Assembly: GCA_951394045.1 (NCBI GenBank)
Contig: OX595988.1
Location: 744,001 to 808,000 of the forward strand
From: Nitzschia sp. DOCU1
Taxonomy: Eukaryota > Bacillariophyta > Bacillariophyceae > Bacillariales > Bacillariaceae
Length of the DNA stretch: 64,000 nucleotides
Direction: 5' to 3'
The translations under genes and the position numbers were made by a program. The notes below the pieces were generated by a model, which did no database searches, was not told the DNA's origin, and saw only the letters and a program-made list of their open reading frames with translations. This document shows positions 9,943-20,174 of this stretch, one piece after another (positions within the stretch are counted from its first letter, which is position 1; every line of letters begins with the position of its first letter).

Positions 9943-11313
9943 ATGATGATGCTTGAAATCATGTCATCGATCTCGGACGAGAAAAAGACTCCCGACTTCG
10001 AGGACGAGAAGGTCGCGGAAGCCGAGGCCTTGGCTTCGGAAGCTCTTCGATTGGCGGAAGAAGCCAGAAGGGCAGCCGAGCGATTACGGGAGGTTCGAGC
10101 CAGCCTTCTGCTTATCTCCAAGGATAGGCCAAAACCAGAAGAAAAGGCCGTCGAGGAGGATAAGGCAAAGCCAGAATTAACGGTGGAAGTAGAAGAACCG
10201 GCAAACGATCAGCAGAAGGAAACGCCAGTAGAGAATGTTTCCGAAACTCCTCGAACACAGGTTAGTCCTACAGGGTCGATGGCCTCGCCAGTTTCGATTT
10301 TGAAATCTGAGGCCTCGGAAAAGGGCGAAAGGAGCGAGCCCAAGGGAGTTCGATATGCTCCAGATACGGTCGATCCTGTTCAGATCAAGAAGGCTGCTGA
10401 GGCCAAGAAGATTGAGAATGATCCAATTGTAAAGTTCTATGACGCTGTTGGTATGGACAAGATTTGCGGTGTGCAGATGGACGAACAAGAAGAAGAGATC
10501 AGGCCTAAGAAGCAAGGTCTCTCAAAGGAGGCTTTGGCGGCGATGCTTGACAAGAGTCTTGCGTCGGCCTCGGAGGAATCTCAGCCTGTGCAATCTCAGC
10601 CCGCGGCAGAGAAGCCACGACCTCTAAGTCCTACCAAGCGCGCCATTCTCGCCAGAAAGTTTGCCATGGTTACGCCCGATCCTTTCGAGTCCGAGTTCTT
10701 GGAGGTTGCTGACAGCATGGACCAATCCGAGATTGCTGTTGGTAAGGGAGTGCAGCCTAAGCCTGTAACCCCAGCACCCGTCTCTCCACCAGCTGAGTCT
10801 GCCGCCAAGCCAGCAACTGAAGAGCCAGAAACCGCTCGACCCACGGCAGTTGATCCCCCTAGCACGAGAGAGGTTGAGGAATCGCCTGAGGTTGAAGCGC
10901 CCAAGGAGTCGCCTGAGGTTGTGGCTGAAGCGCCCAAGGAAGCACAGACGGTTGATGATGAAACTCCGGTAACGACGGAGGAGCCTGCTACGGTCGAGCC
11001 AGCTGCGAAGGAAGAACCTGCCGCTGTCGAGGCTGAGTTCCCCGAGCTGGAAACGGTCAAAACCCCTGACGACCAGCCTATCGCCGCTTTGGAATCGATG
11101 AAATCGTTGAGCCCGTACCAGCAGGCGCTTCTGGCAAGGAAATATAACACTCTCGGGGATAAGGCGGACCCATTTTCTGGCGAAGACGATGGAATGGACT
11201 TTATCAACTGTGGTTCCGGCGACGCCTGTGGCCACACGGAATTCCCCCAAGAGGACCAAGTAGAGGCTGTTCTGAAACCATCAGGTTCCCTGATCTGTGG
11301 GTGGGGCTTGTAA
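9943..11313 (+). CDS. Acidic Ala/Glu/Pro-rich coiled-coil protein
   Basis: No family is recognised. The 456-residue, intronless protein starts with three consecutive ATGs. Residues about 20-55 form an Ala/Glu/Arg heptad-like helix (EALRLAEEARRAAERLREVR). The remainder is mostly disordered, with long Pro/Glu/Ala/Val repeats such as EEPATVEPAAKEEPAAV. A short module occurs twice, near 225-245 and near 388-408: L-S-P-x3-A-x-L-A-R-K-(F/Y), followed by D-P-F. These two copies look like binding motifs separated by a flexible linker. There is no signal peptide or membrane segment. A structural or scaffolding role is a guess from composition. Confidence 0.75.
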   Translation: MMMLEIMSSISDEKKTPDFEDEKVAEAEALASEALRLAEEARRAAERLREVRASLLLISKDRPKPEEKAVEEDKAKPELTVEVEEPANDQQKETPVENVSETPRTQVSPTGSMASPVSILKSEASEKGERSEPKGVRYAPDTVDPVQIKKAAEAKKIENDPIVKFYDAVGMDKICGVQMDEQEEEIRPKKQGLSKEALAAMLDKSLASASEESQPVQSQPAAEKPRPLSPTKRAILARKFAMVTPDPFESEFLEVADSMDQSEIAVGKGVQPKPVTPAPVSPPAESAAKPATEEPETARPTAVDPPSTREVEESPEVEAPKESPEVVAEAPKEAQTVDDETPVTTEEPATVEPAAKEEPAAVEAEFPELETVKTPDDQPIAALESMKSLSPYQQALLARKYNTLGDKADPFSGEDDGMDFINCGSGDACGHTEFPQEDQVEAVLKPSGSLICGWGL

Positions 11314-11523
11314 GACACAAATCGCAGTCTGTAACATTTCAAACTACATAACAAATTGCTTGTACTTTTTGTAATGGAGCCTGGTGGCTTCCACGACATG
11401 TCTGTATTCTGGGACTAGAACAGTTCAAACCACAAACGCGTCGAATGCAAGGCTCTACCCATAATGGGAGGCTGGGATGCGGGGGTACGGACTTCGTTGT
11501 AGCTCACTAAACTCAGTTATTCC

Positions 11524-12861
11524 TTAGGCTAAATGTCTTGTACAATATGATGCATCCCCACATGTTAGACAAGGCCCTTCCGAGTGTTGCACTTGAATGG
11601 TGGCGTGGCTGATTCCAAAGGCCAAGCACTGGTCTCGGATCTTCCGGAGAGCCTCCGGATCCTTTGACTGACAGTGCACACTCAAGGTCGGTTGTCCGTG
11701 ACTAATGCACCAAATATGCAAATCGTGAACATCCTTCACGTTGGGAACTTTGCTGATCGCATTATGAACCTTGTTCCACGAAATATTGGGTGGGGTCGCC
11801 TCCAACAAGACGGCGATGGAACTTCGCAGCACTCCGAGGGTCGAATACAAGACTAGCATCGCAAAGAGCAGGGTCAGAATGGGATCAATCACATGCCAAT
11901 CCGGTCTGACCCAGATCACCAAGCCAGCAATGAGGACTGCCACACTTTGCGCAAGATCTGCCATAACGTGCAAGTACGCAGCTCTCAAGTTGATGTTTCG
12001 CCTATCGGCAGCAGTTGGAAGCTCCGACGACGGAACCTCACTCGAATGCATCTCGCAATGTTCATGATGGAACTGTTCAGTTTCATCACTGTGCCCGTGA
12101 TCGTGGTCATGGTAATGGCCATCGTCTTTTTTGGCAGTAGTCGAATGGTCGTGATGTCCGTGGGAATGACCCGCCTCTTCTTCATCATGATGATCGTGAT
12201 CGTGCCCGTGATGGTTCCCGTTCTCCTTTTGATATGAAGCAAGCATTTCATAACCTTGACTGTTTTCCTTTGAGAATCCATGCCCGTGATGACCGTGACT
12301 GTGATCATGACCATCATCATGATCCTCATGGTCGTGGCTGTGAGCCCCTGGTAAATGCACATGATCTTCTCCCAGGACGTACGCTAAGGCAATGTTAACC
12401 AAGACTCCAATCGATGCGATCCCACTCATCACTTCTCCTCTGACTAACTGTTCCGGGGGGTCCATCAATCGATGAACTGCCTCATATCCTAATCCGATAC
12501 TGACAAAAGCCAGAGAGACCATGCTGAACAAAGCAGCCAAAGATTCCGTCCGCTTAAGGCCGAAGGTGTGCTGATGCGTTGTCGGCATGCTGGCCAAGTA
12601 ACTAGCGGCAATGGCGACGGCAAAGGACGCCAGATCGGCAAACAAGTGCGCGGCATCACTTAAAATGGCCAAGGAATGCGCCATCAAGCCACCGATCACT
12701 TCGACAATAATGAAGCACGTGCACAAAAATGCCGCCTGATAGAGGCGCCTCAGGACGCCCCTGCGGCGGACTGCTTCATCCGTCTCGACGCCATGATCGC
12801 TGTCATGATCGTGATCGGAATCATGATCATGATGAGCGTGTTCGTGGTCCAAACCGGCCAT
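11524..12861 (-). CDS. Zinc transporter, cation diffusion facilitator family (ZnT/MTP type)
   Basis: Exports Zn2+ from the cytosol into a vacuole, vesicle or the outside by H+ antiport. The 445-residue protein has six predicted helices. TM2 carries the zinc ligands H72-x3-D76 (SDAAHLFAD) and TM5 carries H298-x3-D302 (HVMAD), the His/Asp set associated with zinc-selective members. Between TM4 and TM5 lies a loop of about 100 residues (roughly 166-267) dominated by His/Asp, and the N-terminus also carries a His/Asp run. The C-terminal cytoplasmic ferredoxin-like domain is present (VKDVHDLHIWCIS). The longer frame to 12873 begins at TTG, so ATG 12861 is used. The long His loop suggests a vacuolar MTP1-like carrier. 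Confidence 0.93.
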   Translation of the reverse strand: MAGLDHEHAHHDHDSDHDHDSDHGVETDEAVRRRGVLRRLYQAAFLCTCFIIVEVIGGLMAHSLAILSDAAHLFADLASFAVAIAASYLASMPTTHQHTFGLKRTESLAALFSMVSLAFVSIGLGYEAVHRLMDPPEQLVRGEVMSGIASIGVLVNIALAYVLGEDHVHLPGAHSHDHEDHDDGHDHSHGHHGHGFSKENSQGYEMLASYQKENGNHHGHDHDHHDEEEAGHSHGHHDHSTTAKKDDGHYHDHDHGHSDETEQFHHEHCEMHSSEVPSSELPTAADRRNINLRAAYLHVMADLAQSVAVLIAGLVIWVRPDWHVIDPILTLLFAMLVLYSTLGVLRSSIAVLLEATPPNISWNKVHNAISKVPNVKDVHDLHIWCISHGQPTLSVHCQSKDPEALRKIRDQCLAFGISHATIQVQHSEGPCLTCGDASYCTRHLA

Positions 12862-13827
12862 GGTAGAAGTCAAAATATAATTGTGACCTCTCTGATGGCT
12901 GCTGTTCCTAGCTAGTCCGGAAATGGAAAATGGTCCGATCCGGTTTTCGCGATGAAGGAAATCGAACGGCGGCGGTGGAAGTAACGCGGGAGGGAGACGC
13001 GAAAAACATCAACAGGCTTCGACGTAGAAATCTACGTCCGTCTGTCCATGCATCCCTGCGTCTGTCTTCGTATCGGTACGACAAAGGTTCGTTGGGGGGT
13101 GTTGGAAGATTCGAAACACAGTTTGCTTCTTCTCTTCCGCAAGGCGATCTTGGTTCTAAATTTCGATACTACTGTGTATCTACTTTTAGTCCTAACGGTT
13201 GATATGAACGATCTGTGACGTTATTTCTGGGAGCTACAGCATTTATCTAGATAGTAAAGCATCATCGACGTACAACTACAAAGATCTATTCCAGTGAATG
13301 AGTCAAATGAGTCGGACGATTTCTGACCTCCTACGGTTAGCAGCTAGTAGGTGGCGAAGATAGCTCCAGCGAGCGAAGCTATCAATCCTCTTCGGTCGTC
13401 AAGTTGCTAACTGGAAAGTGCGTACTCTACGCTGCGGTGGAGCCATTACTAGTATGGTAGCTAGGTAGATTTCTGCCTGCGAATGATGCAGCCTCCTGTA
13501 TTATCTTCGTGCATCCCGTCAATGAAATAGTCAGACTTATATCAACACGGCAATTAGCCAGCAGCTGCCTGCTCATTTCGTCAGGAAATCGGGCTACTAC
13601 ATAGCCTTTGTATCTTGAACTCGATCTTGCTGCCAACGGAGTGTCCGCCTTCGAGAAAAGATGCATCCGTCCTTCGTCCGAAAGATCTTCGCGCGCGTGT
13701 CCTCCTCGCCTCGCACCATTTTTTGTCTTGATGCTGTTTGAGTGTTGTCTATGCGAAGGCCATTGATTTCCATCGGAAGAAGACTTGCAAGTTTGTGTTG
13801 AAAGCGATAGATAGTTACAAGATTTCA
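12862..13827. promoter_or_regulatory. Head-to-head intergenic region
   Basis: 966 bp between the zinc transporter and the bestrophin-like gene. A small perfect inverted repeat (GATAGCT ... AGCTATC, 11-base loop) lies near 13360-13385. Frames on both strands start at TTG and were not accepted. Confidence 0.4.
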
Positions 13828-15336
13828 ATGACGGGACAAGAAGTAGTGGCGGATGGTGGCAGCGCGCCTCCTGACGCCCAAGGATTTGTGGAACACAAAG
13901 GCTCGACAACGCCAACGGGGGCGGAAAAAAAGACGACGGGAGACGGTGGTGATGTCGGCGTGGAGATCAACGCTGACAGGAGTAGGGATCTCTTGCTTTG
14001 GGAAGAAGAATTGGAAGTGCGGAAGCAAGTGGCAAACAGTGCCATTAGTGGGAATTTTGTTGGCGCCTTTTTCTTGAATACGTACGCGGCTCTTTATATC
14101 CTTGTGAAGTATTTGATCAGTTTGGAATCTCTCTTGTCAATTGCGCTCAGTGTCGGAATGACTATTTGTAAGTTTGGAGGAGTTGGTGAAATTTTCAACA
14201 ACTGTCGACGCTCAATGGCGCCATGATCTCTTGATGTTTCTCGTGAATCGATTACCAGATACGTACAATCGCACTGTAAGTGTGGTGGGAGGTTTTGGCT
14301 CCAGTTGAAGATATAGTAGTGCTGCCCCGACTCAATAAAGTCTCTCTCTCGGTAATCGTAGCAAGGAAACACGGCATATGATGGAGCCATTATGGATTGG
14401 GTTTTGTTGTCGTTTGCGGTAATTACTCCAATGTCGGCCTCTATCAGCATGGCCTTCAGTCGGAGAGATCAGGCATTGCAACATCTTGGAGTCACCAAAA
14501 CAACATTGTGGAACATTTACTCGTCGCATGCTTGCTGGGACTGGTGTAAGCCTGGAAAGCCTGGTTCGGGACGAGCCGCAAGTGCTACCAATTGGTTGAA
14601 TCATGGGGACCAGACGTTGACTACCATTATACAATTATGCCAAGATTTGAATCGAATGTTGACGCTTCCTAGTTCCAGTCGAGCCCGGCATCGAGTGACA
14701 ACTCCTGGTACGATAGAGGCAAAGAAGATCGTGGCCGTCCAGCTCAAACTGCATCGTAGCATTTATCGACGGGTGAGTGCACTGACAACTTTGTGTGAAG
14801 TTCTCAAACTCGAGGGGTTACCGCCAAACGAAGCTACAAGAGTCCGTCAGTGGGAACGAATCGTGTGTGAACGAATAGGTAAGGCATGAATGGTGTGAAT
14901 TCAACACATTTGTACGCCGCTAACGTATGCTACAGAGCAATTGGAAATGATCAAAAAGTACCGGACGCCACAGGCCCTGAGAAGCTTTGCTCGCCTTTTC
15001 AGCTTTCTATTACCGCCATTCTATGCGCCCTATTACGGGCAAATGGCCACAGACTTGAATTCGTTGGGGGTTGGGATTACCTTTTCAATTTTGACGTGCA
15101 TCGCACTGACTTCTCTCTTTGAAAGTATCAGCCAAATTGAAGATCCTTTTGTCGGTCTCTTTGTCCTTGATGGTATCCACGTGGAAAAGGAACTAGGGGA
15201 GCACCTGCTTGCCGAACTTTTGGAGTGTCGGAAACATCACTTCCCGGACGCCCCAGACTTTGAATATGTGGGCGAACAACGGGAAATATTACCAGTAGCT
15301 CCCCAAATGCGTCTTTTGCAGGCCATTGAAACTTGA
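13828..15336 (+). CDS. Bestrophin-like membrane protein (four exons)
   Basis: Spliced as 13828-14167, 14259-14275, 14362-14878 and 14936-15336, giving 424 residues; every junction is GT-AG and all phases agree. Membrane helices are likely in exon 1 (FVGAFFLNTYAALYILVKYL), in exon 3 (MDWVLLSFAVITPMSASI) and in exon 4 (VGITFSILTCIALTSLF). The segment after the last helix, SISQIEDPFVG, resembles the bestrophin IE-x-PF signature that follows the final helix and contributes to the Ca2+ site. Bestrophins are anion channels; in photosynthetic eukaryotes some carry chloride or bicarbonate at the thylakoid. No plastid presequence is visible here. The start is ATG 13828, because the longer frame to 13738 begins at TTG. 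The family call is moderate, the splicing model stronger. Confidence 0.6.
14259..14275 (+). other. 17-nt micro-exon of the bestrophin-like gene
   Basis: Direct joining of exon 1 (ending in phase 1 at 14167) to 14362 breaks the frame, and joining to 14366 makes TGA. Inserting the 17 bases between the AG at 14257-14258 and the GT at 14276-14277 restores the frame and adds the residues YTYNRT. Confidence 0.75.
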
Positions 15337-15420
15337 CCTTCAAGATAGCTACACTGACTATAATGGTGGTCAAGGAGGTTTTAGTTCATCAAGCCATCTT
15401 TCTCTATTTTGAAGTAGTAG

Positions 15421-16107
15421 TTAGTCTCGTTCCATGATTTGGGCTTCTTCGATTTGATGGAGCAGCATATTAGCTACCTTTTCTCCTTCTCCTTGGGGAA
15501 TGACCAATGACATTTGACCGCCAGGAGCCGTTGGTGTCGAAATGATCACGTGATCTCTACCCGGTGCACAGCAGAGGATACGTTGACAACAGGGTGCAGG
15601 TTCTCCAACAATATCCACATCTTCCACCTTGCTTAGATCCACATTATCAATGCTATACTGGTAGCAGCAGCAGAGTCGGATGGGACCAGCGCGAGCAGGA
15701 AGCACCGTTTTGACGCGCAAATGATTGCTGGTCAAACGATATGTCGATGGATCGTCGGGACAGCATCCACCTAGCGTCCAGAAACATTTACTAACGGCTG
15801 AAAAGTATAATTGTTCGGTCCCTTCCCAGTGGGTTTTACTGCGCTTGTCGTAGCGGGCTTTCTGGCCCAATGCTTGGGTAATGGACATTATACGTAGACG
15901 GTCCCCGACGATCAGTACCCCCATTTCTTTGAGCTGGTCGTTTGTCAAAAGAGGAGCCAGGCGTCCCGAGATCTTGTGTTTGAGAAATATTTCATGGTAC
16001 CCTCCGAGGCCGGCTTTGGCTAAAAAGTTGGCAAGTTGTTGTGGATTCCATTTGTCATAATCTTTGATTTCGGAAGAATTGGCGATTTCGACGCGATAGC
16101 TTGTCAT
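15421..16107 (-). CDS. SAM (sterile alpha motif) domain protein
   Basis: A 228-residue, intronless protein starting at ATG 16107. Residues about 15-75 match a SAM domain, a five-helix protein-interaction module. Visible hallmarks are W21-NPQQLANFL, the central FLKHKISGRLAPLL, and the last helix LKEMGVLIVGDRLRIMSIT. The remaining 150 residues have a Cys-rich patch (CFWTLGGCCPDD and RLCCCYQY) and a C-terminal helix, with no recognised domain. There is no signal peptide. SAM domains mediate homo- or hetero-oligomers in signalling and scaffolding, and the partner cannot be guessed. The gene converges on the bestrophin-like gene with an 84-bp gap. Confidence 0.8.
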   Translation of the reverse strand: MTSYRVEIANSSEIKDYDKWNPQQLANFLAKAGLGGYHEIFLKHKISGRLAPLLTNDQLKEMGVLIVGDRLRIMSITQALGQKARYDKRSKTHWEGTEQLYFSAVSKCFWTLGGCCPDDPSTYRLTSNHLRVKTVLPARAGPIRLCCCYQYSIDNVDLSKVEDVDIVGEPAPCCQRILCCAPGRDHVIISTPTAPGGQMSLVIPQGEGEKVANMLLHQIEEAQIMERD

Positions 16108-16691
16108 GGTGGTGATGTTGTCAGATGGACTCTACTGCTTGGTTCGATTGAAGAAAGGTGACAAGAGGAAGAAATAATGGGGCTGGACCAGTGTTGGATC
16201 TCAACGCATTGCCACTGGAATTGCTTTGCTTTCGCTTCTTTTTGGTTCGATGGCGATATGTTCTATCCTTGCTTGGCATGAAAATAGTCGTTCAACGGGC
16301 CGGCACGACCCAACAAATGGATCGCAGATGACTAAATCGATCTTAATCCTCGGTCAAAGAAGTCAAATTTGCGCGCGAAATATCAAAAGCGCGCGCAATC
16401 TTGTGGCAGGGATGAGAACGACCGCGTCATCATTTCTCAACGTCGTCTGGATGCGATCCCTTTCTCAACTTTCCCATCCCCCGACCCCCCCGTCCTGCAT
16501 CCATCGACGAGACGCCGATGAGGATGCGATATCGGATTATTGGCGGCAATGGTGAAGGCCCCTAGAGAAAACCTCGCTCATACTAACCTTTGATGCTAGA
16601 ACGACGCCTGCACTGCTTTATTTGTTTGGTTGCTTCCCGGTGATCGAAACAGAGAGTAAAGCCAGAGAATAGAATCGAGCCTCGTGACATC
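16108..16691. promoter_or_regulatory. Head-to-head intergenic region
   Basis: 584 bp shared by divergent SAM-domain and phosphopantetheine adenylyltransferase genes. The middle has GCGCGC-rich sequence near 16370-16400. No defined element was seen. Confidence 0.4.
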
Positions 16692-18059
16692 ATGTATCCG
16701 GCTTATCCACTCACGCTAGCACGGGGCACTCGCGCACCTCAATTACTGGCGTTGATCGCATTGCTATGTGCTCATGCTGGAGATTGCTGGTCCACTATTC
16801 GGAACATTCCATCGTCCCCGTTGCGGCTGCATCGTTCGGGCGCTTCCTTGACTTGCATGCTAGCGACGAGTAACAATTATGCCAGTCCCCACAACAAGAA
16901 ATACAAGCACACGCTGGCAATTTTGACCATGCCATCTACGTCCACAGACAAGATTGCAAATGAAGCCATTTTGAACCAGGCGGTGGAAGCAACTCGAAAG
17001 TTAAGTGTAGTCTTGCGAGCTGACGGGAAGAATCCTTCGTTGGCCCGTCTTCGTCAATATGTGGGGGAAGTCTACTCGACACTTTGGGATGTGGCCATGG
17101 GCCTGGACGAAGAATACGAAGAAGATACCTTTTGCGATGTGGTGGTGTATCCACAGAATTTGCCGAATGCGGCCCCTGAGCAATGGATTCATCATTCTCC
17201 TGATTTGGATTCCGTCTGTAGTCACGATTCTATCTGCGGCTGGGTGTCCGAGTCTGCCCGGGGCCGAGGATTAGAATATCAATCGAAACTAGGTCAAGGT
17301 GTGGGAGGGCTAGACGCTCATGTTATGGCCCTCAATGCCGATCGGGCGCAGCGCAATTTGAGACCTGTGCAAGCGATTCATGTACATCCCTGGCCTATGG
17401 GCGCATCGGCTGCATTGCAGGAGAAGAATCGTGTCTCCTTTTTGGATGATGAAACCCCAGCCGAAGCTATTCCAGCCATGAGTCCAGTCAATGGAAATGG
17501 AGAGTTTTCGGACGACTCCTGTGAATTGATTGGTGGTGTTCATGTTCCCACAGGATGTTTATTTGAGCAAGTGGCGGTTGGGGGGACTTTTGATGGCATG
17601 CACTATGGACACCGCAAGCTATTGACCCTGGCCGTTTCCTCGGTAAACCCTTCCAGCGGCAAACTTCTGGTAGGGGTCACTGTAGACGACATGCTTCGGA
17701 AGAAAGCATACGCAGATCAGATCCCCCCGCTACAGGAGCGTATGGAAGGAGTGCGAGATTTCATTTATCGTTTGGCTCCGGGCATTAAGAATCGCGTCAA
17801 GCTTCTTCCGATTGAGGACGAGTACGGCCCCCCGGGTACGGTGGAGTATGGCAAAGACTTTGATGCGCTTGTATTGAGTCATGAGACATTAGAAAATGGA
17901 TGCAAGCTGAATAAGCACCGCGTGGAACACTTGGGCCTGGAACCTTTGAATCTGCTGTGCACGAGACGGACGGAGCCACATGGCATGAGTAGCACGGCGC
18001 TACGACGAAGAAAATGGGAACTACAGCAACGAAAGGCCCGCTCTGGACTAGCAAAGTGA
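16692..18059 (+). CDS. COAD: Phosphopantetheine adenylyltransferase (CoA synthesis)
   Basis: Catalyses 4'-phosphopantetheine + ATP to dephospho-CoA + PPi, the penultimate step of CoA synthesis. The 455-residue protein contains the nucleotidyltransferase core at about 293-450: GGTFDGMHYGHRKLL with the HxGH motif (H304-H307), the KKAYADQIPPLQER loop, and the late MSSTALRRRK equivalent of the ISSTxxR motif. The kinase half found in animal CoA synthase is absent, as in plants. About 230 residues of unassigned sequence precede the core. The first 34 residues look like a signal peptide (LLALIALLCAHAGDC) followed by Trp and then Ser/Arg-rich sequence, suggesting import through the ER toward the plastid. 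Starting at an internal ATG (M56) instead would give a cytosolic form. Confidence 0.88.
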   Translation: MYPAYPLTLARGTRAPQLLALIALLCAHAGDCWSTIRNIPSSPLRLHRSGASLTCMLATSNNYASPHNKKYKHTLAILTMPSTSTDKIANEAILNQAVEATRKLSVVLRADGKNPSLARLRQYVGEVYSTLWDVAMGLDEEYEEDTFCDVVVYPQNLPNAAPEQWIHHSPDLDSVCSHDSICGWVSESARGRGLEYQSKLGQGVGGLDAHVMALNADRAQRNLRPVQAIHVHPWPMGASAALQEKNRVSFLDDETPAEAIPAMSPVNGNGEFSDDSCELIGGVHVPTGCLFEQVAVGGTFDGMHYGHRKLLTLAVSSVNPSSGKLLVGVTVDDMLRKKAYADQIPPLQERMEGVRDFIYRLAPGIKNRVKLLPIEDEYGPPGTVEYGKDFDALVLSHETLENGCKLNKHRVEHLGLEPLNLLCTRRTEPHGMSSTALRRRKWELQQRKARSGLAK

Positions 18060-18088
18060 TATATAAGAGCTAACGGCTAATGAACTTT

Positions 18089-18249
18089 ATGCAATCGGTA
18101 GGACTTTTCGTGAGCTAGGAAGCTACTACCTTGCTCGTTATGATAGAGTGGCACTGAGAGTCTCACCGAATCGTTTCCGAAGTCGTGGTAGTCGACTTCT
18201 CCGTCCGCCGGCCGCCGCCCGAGTGACAAACTCGCTCGCTCAGTGGGTA
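18089..18249. repeat. 161-bp direct repeat, copy 1
   Basis: Matches 18270-18430 with a single difference (GAGCTA against GACCTA near base 30). The unit contains GC-rich CCGCCGGCCGCCGCCCGAG and ends CAGTGGGTA. It lies just after the stop of the phosphopantetheine adenylyltransferase gene. Confidence 0.95.
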
Positions 18250-18269
18250 CAAGTGGCGCAAAAACGTTG

Positions 18270-18430
18270 ATGCAATCGGTAGGACTTTTCGTGACCTAGG
18301 AAGCTACTACCTTGCTCGTTATGATAGAGTGGCACTGAGAGTCTCACCGAATCGTTTCCGAAGTCGTGGTAGTCGACTTCTCCGTCCGCCGGCCGCCGCC
18401 CGAGTGACAAACTCGCTCGCTCAGTGGGTA
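18270..18430. repeat. 161-bp direct repeat, copy 2
   Basis: Second copy, 20 bp after the first, and it ends 51 bp before the p24 gene's first ATG. The one-base divergence indicates a recent duplication or ongoing homogenisation. Confidence 0.95.
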
Positions 18431-18481
18431 TCATAGCATCATTATACTCGTGGTGGTCGACTACGCACGTAAGTAGCGACC

Positions 18482-19364
18482 ATGACCATGGCGAGAGACG
18501 GCGGGAGACCATTTGAACCCACCGCTATCCCCATAGTTTACAAGTTGTGGACAATGACTGCGAGTACATCCCTGTTGCTTCTCCTCCAGCTGACCCTGCT
18601 GGGAGGAGCACGGAGCATTCCCTTCTCCGTACTCGTGTCGGGGAAAGGATACTGCCGATCGGCGGAAGTCGCGAAAGACACCATCGTCAAAATCCACTTC
18701 CTGGCGCCTGGTAGGTGACTTAGCGTATCCTTCGGTCCGCTCTCGAATGTTCGTCCCACTCTAATTATTTTGTTTTTCTTTAGATATCGACCCTGAGGCA
18801 GTAGATAGAAAAGTGGCTACATATCTTTCGATTAACGAGAAGCCTACTCAGTCCGCGCTGGAAGCCATTGACGAGGAAAATGGTGAGAGAAAGAAGCCAC
18901 CATATGGATCCACAGGCAGAGTTCCGCCACCCGTCGCCCATGAAATGAAGCATAAGGAGGGCAGTTATGTGCATACTGTCAGACAGGATTCAGAGGTTAC
19001 TATTTGCATACGAGCACCGGCCGCGGCAACGAAGAATCCTATGCGTTTTGCATTTCGATTGGAAGAAATGGGCGACGATGAAGCACCCGAGAGCAAACTG
19101 CCGCCGGCAGCCGCCGCAGAAACAGTGGACAATCATTTGAGTTTTATGGAGCAGCAATTGGATCGGATAGAGTCGCAAATGCATGCGGTGCTGCGGGAAG
19201 CCGACCTTGCTAGGGAACGTGATTCAATCTATCACACCAAAACCGATGCTATGCACAAGGCTACGACCTTTTGGCCTATTGTGCATGTGGGGATTTTGTT
19301 GGTGACAGGGTTTACGCAAGCAAACCATATTGTCCAGTTCTTCAAGAAACGACGAATCATCTAG
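18482..19364 (+). CDS. p24/EMP24 family cargo receptor (GOLD domain)
   Basis: p24 proteins select cargo and shape COPI/COPII vesicles between ER and Golgi. Two exons, 18482-18710 and 18784-19364, encode 269 residues. The signal peptide is the Leu-rich stretch after M25 (TASTSLLLLLQLTLL). The GOLD beta-sandwich follows, then a coiled coil (HLSFMEQQLDRIESQMHAVL), a membrane helix (FWPIVHVGILLVTGF) and a short tail ending FFKKRRII. The FF plus basic pair is the usual COPII/COPI sorting signal. Three in-frame ATGs are possible starts (18482, 18488, 18554). The last places the signal peptide right at the N-terminus, but the first has the better -3 A context. Confidence 0.88.
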
Positions 19365-20174
19365 AGCTAGAGTAATCTACTAGGAATTGCGGAATTGGGA
19401 ATTGGGCGTGAGTTGGTTGAAATGGCTGCCTCCTCTATTGCAACGATGACATTTATCGCAGAGGAGAAATATTTCACTCAAGCCATAGACATGAAAGAGA
19501 CTTCAACCATTTCATTCGCCTTATTGCGGTGGTGAGAAAGTACCGTTCCCTTTTCCAGTATGTGGCAGCCACATGTCCTGAACAACGTAGTAATACCAGC
19601 GTATTGATCTGAAACAAAGCTAGTAGTAGTCTCTTGCAGACACCAGCTCGCTACTTCAATACTTGCTGAATGGGTTGTGCGCACTATACTCAACGTTTCT
19701 ATAGTCTTCAATGCATTTGATTTCATCACGACTGCTAGGATATTTTAATCCACTACCGGTTGCTCTCTACCCAGTAAAGCGACTCACTGGTATGTTTCGT
19801 TTTCGTCAATTGTTCTATCCGGTTGCTTTTACTCGTGCGGCGAGACATCCACTACATCATCTTACAGTTCAATCTACAGATGGCTAGATCTTCGTCTGTC
19901 TTCCCAGCGCGGATTAAATACAACCAACGGCCTTGATGCTAGGGGGCTGTCAGTCTTTTCGTGCGACAAACAAAACGGGTGAATGTACCGTAGTTAAGAG
20001 TGTAGATAGGATCCACCTTGATGACGAGTCAGCGGGCTACAGTGCAGCTTTTATGAGATGAAGGAGAAAGTGTGATCTTAGTAGAAACAAATTGGTTAAC
20101 GAAGATGCCAAAAAGCCGAGACCCCGTGACTTTTGGTCGGCGCCACCATACACCGGCACCCGCATGGGGCCGCC
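19365..20174. other. Tail-to-tail intergenic spacer
   Basis: 810 bp between the convergent p24 and Myb genes, long for this window. Only short frames are present, and I see no repeat, RNA gene or mobile element remnant. Confidence 0.45.

Noticed and set aside
13427..13915. 162-codon minus-strand frame overlapping the bestrophin-like first exon
   Set aside because: Begins at TTG, has no recognisable domain, and overlaps a better supported exon on the other strand.
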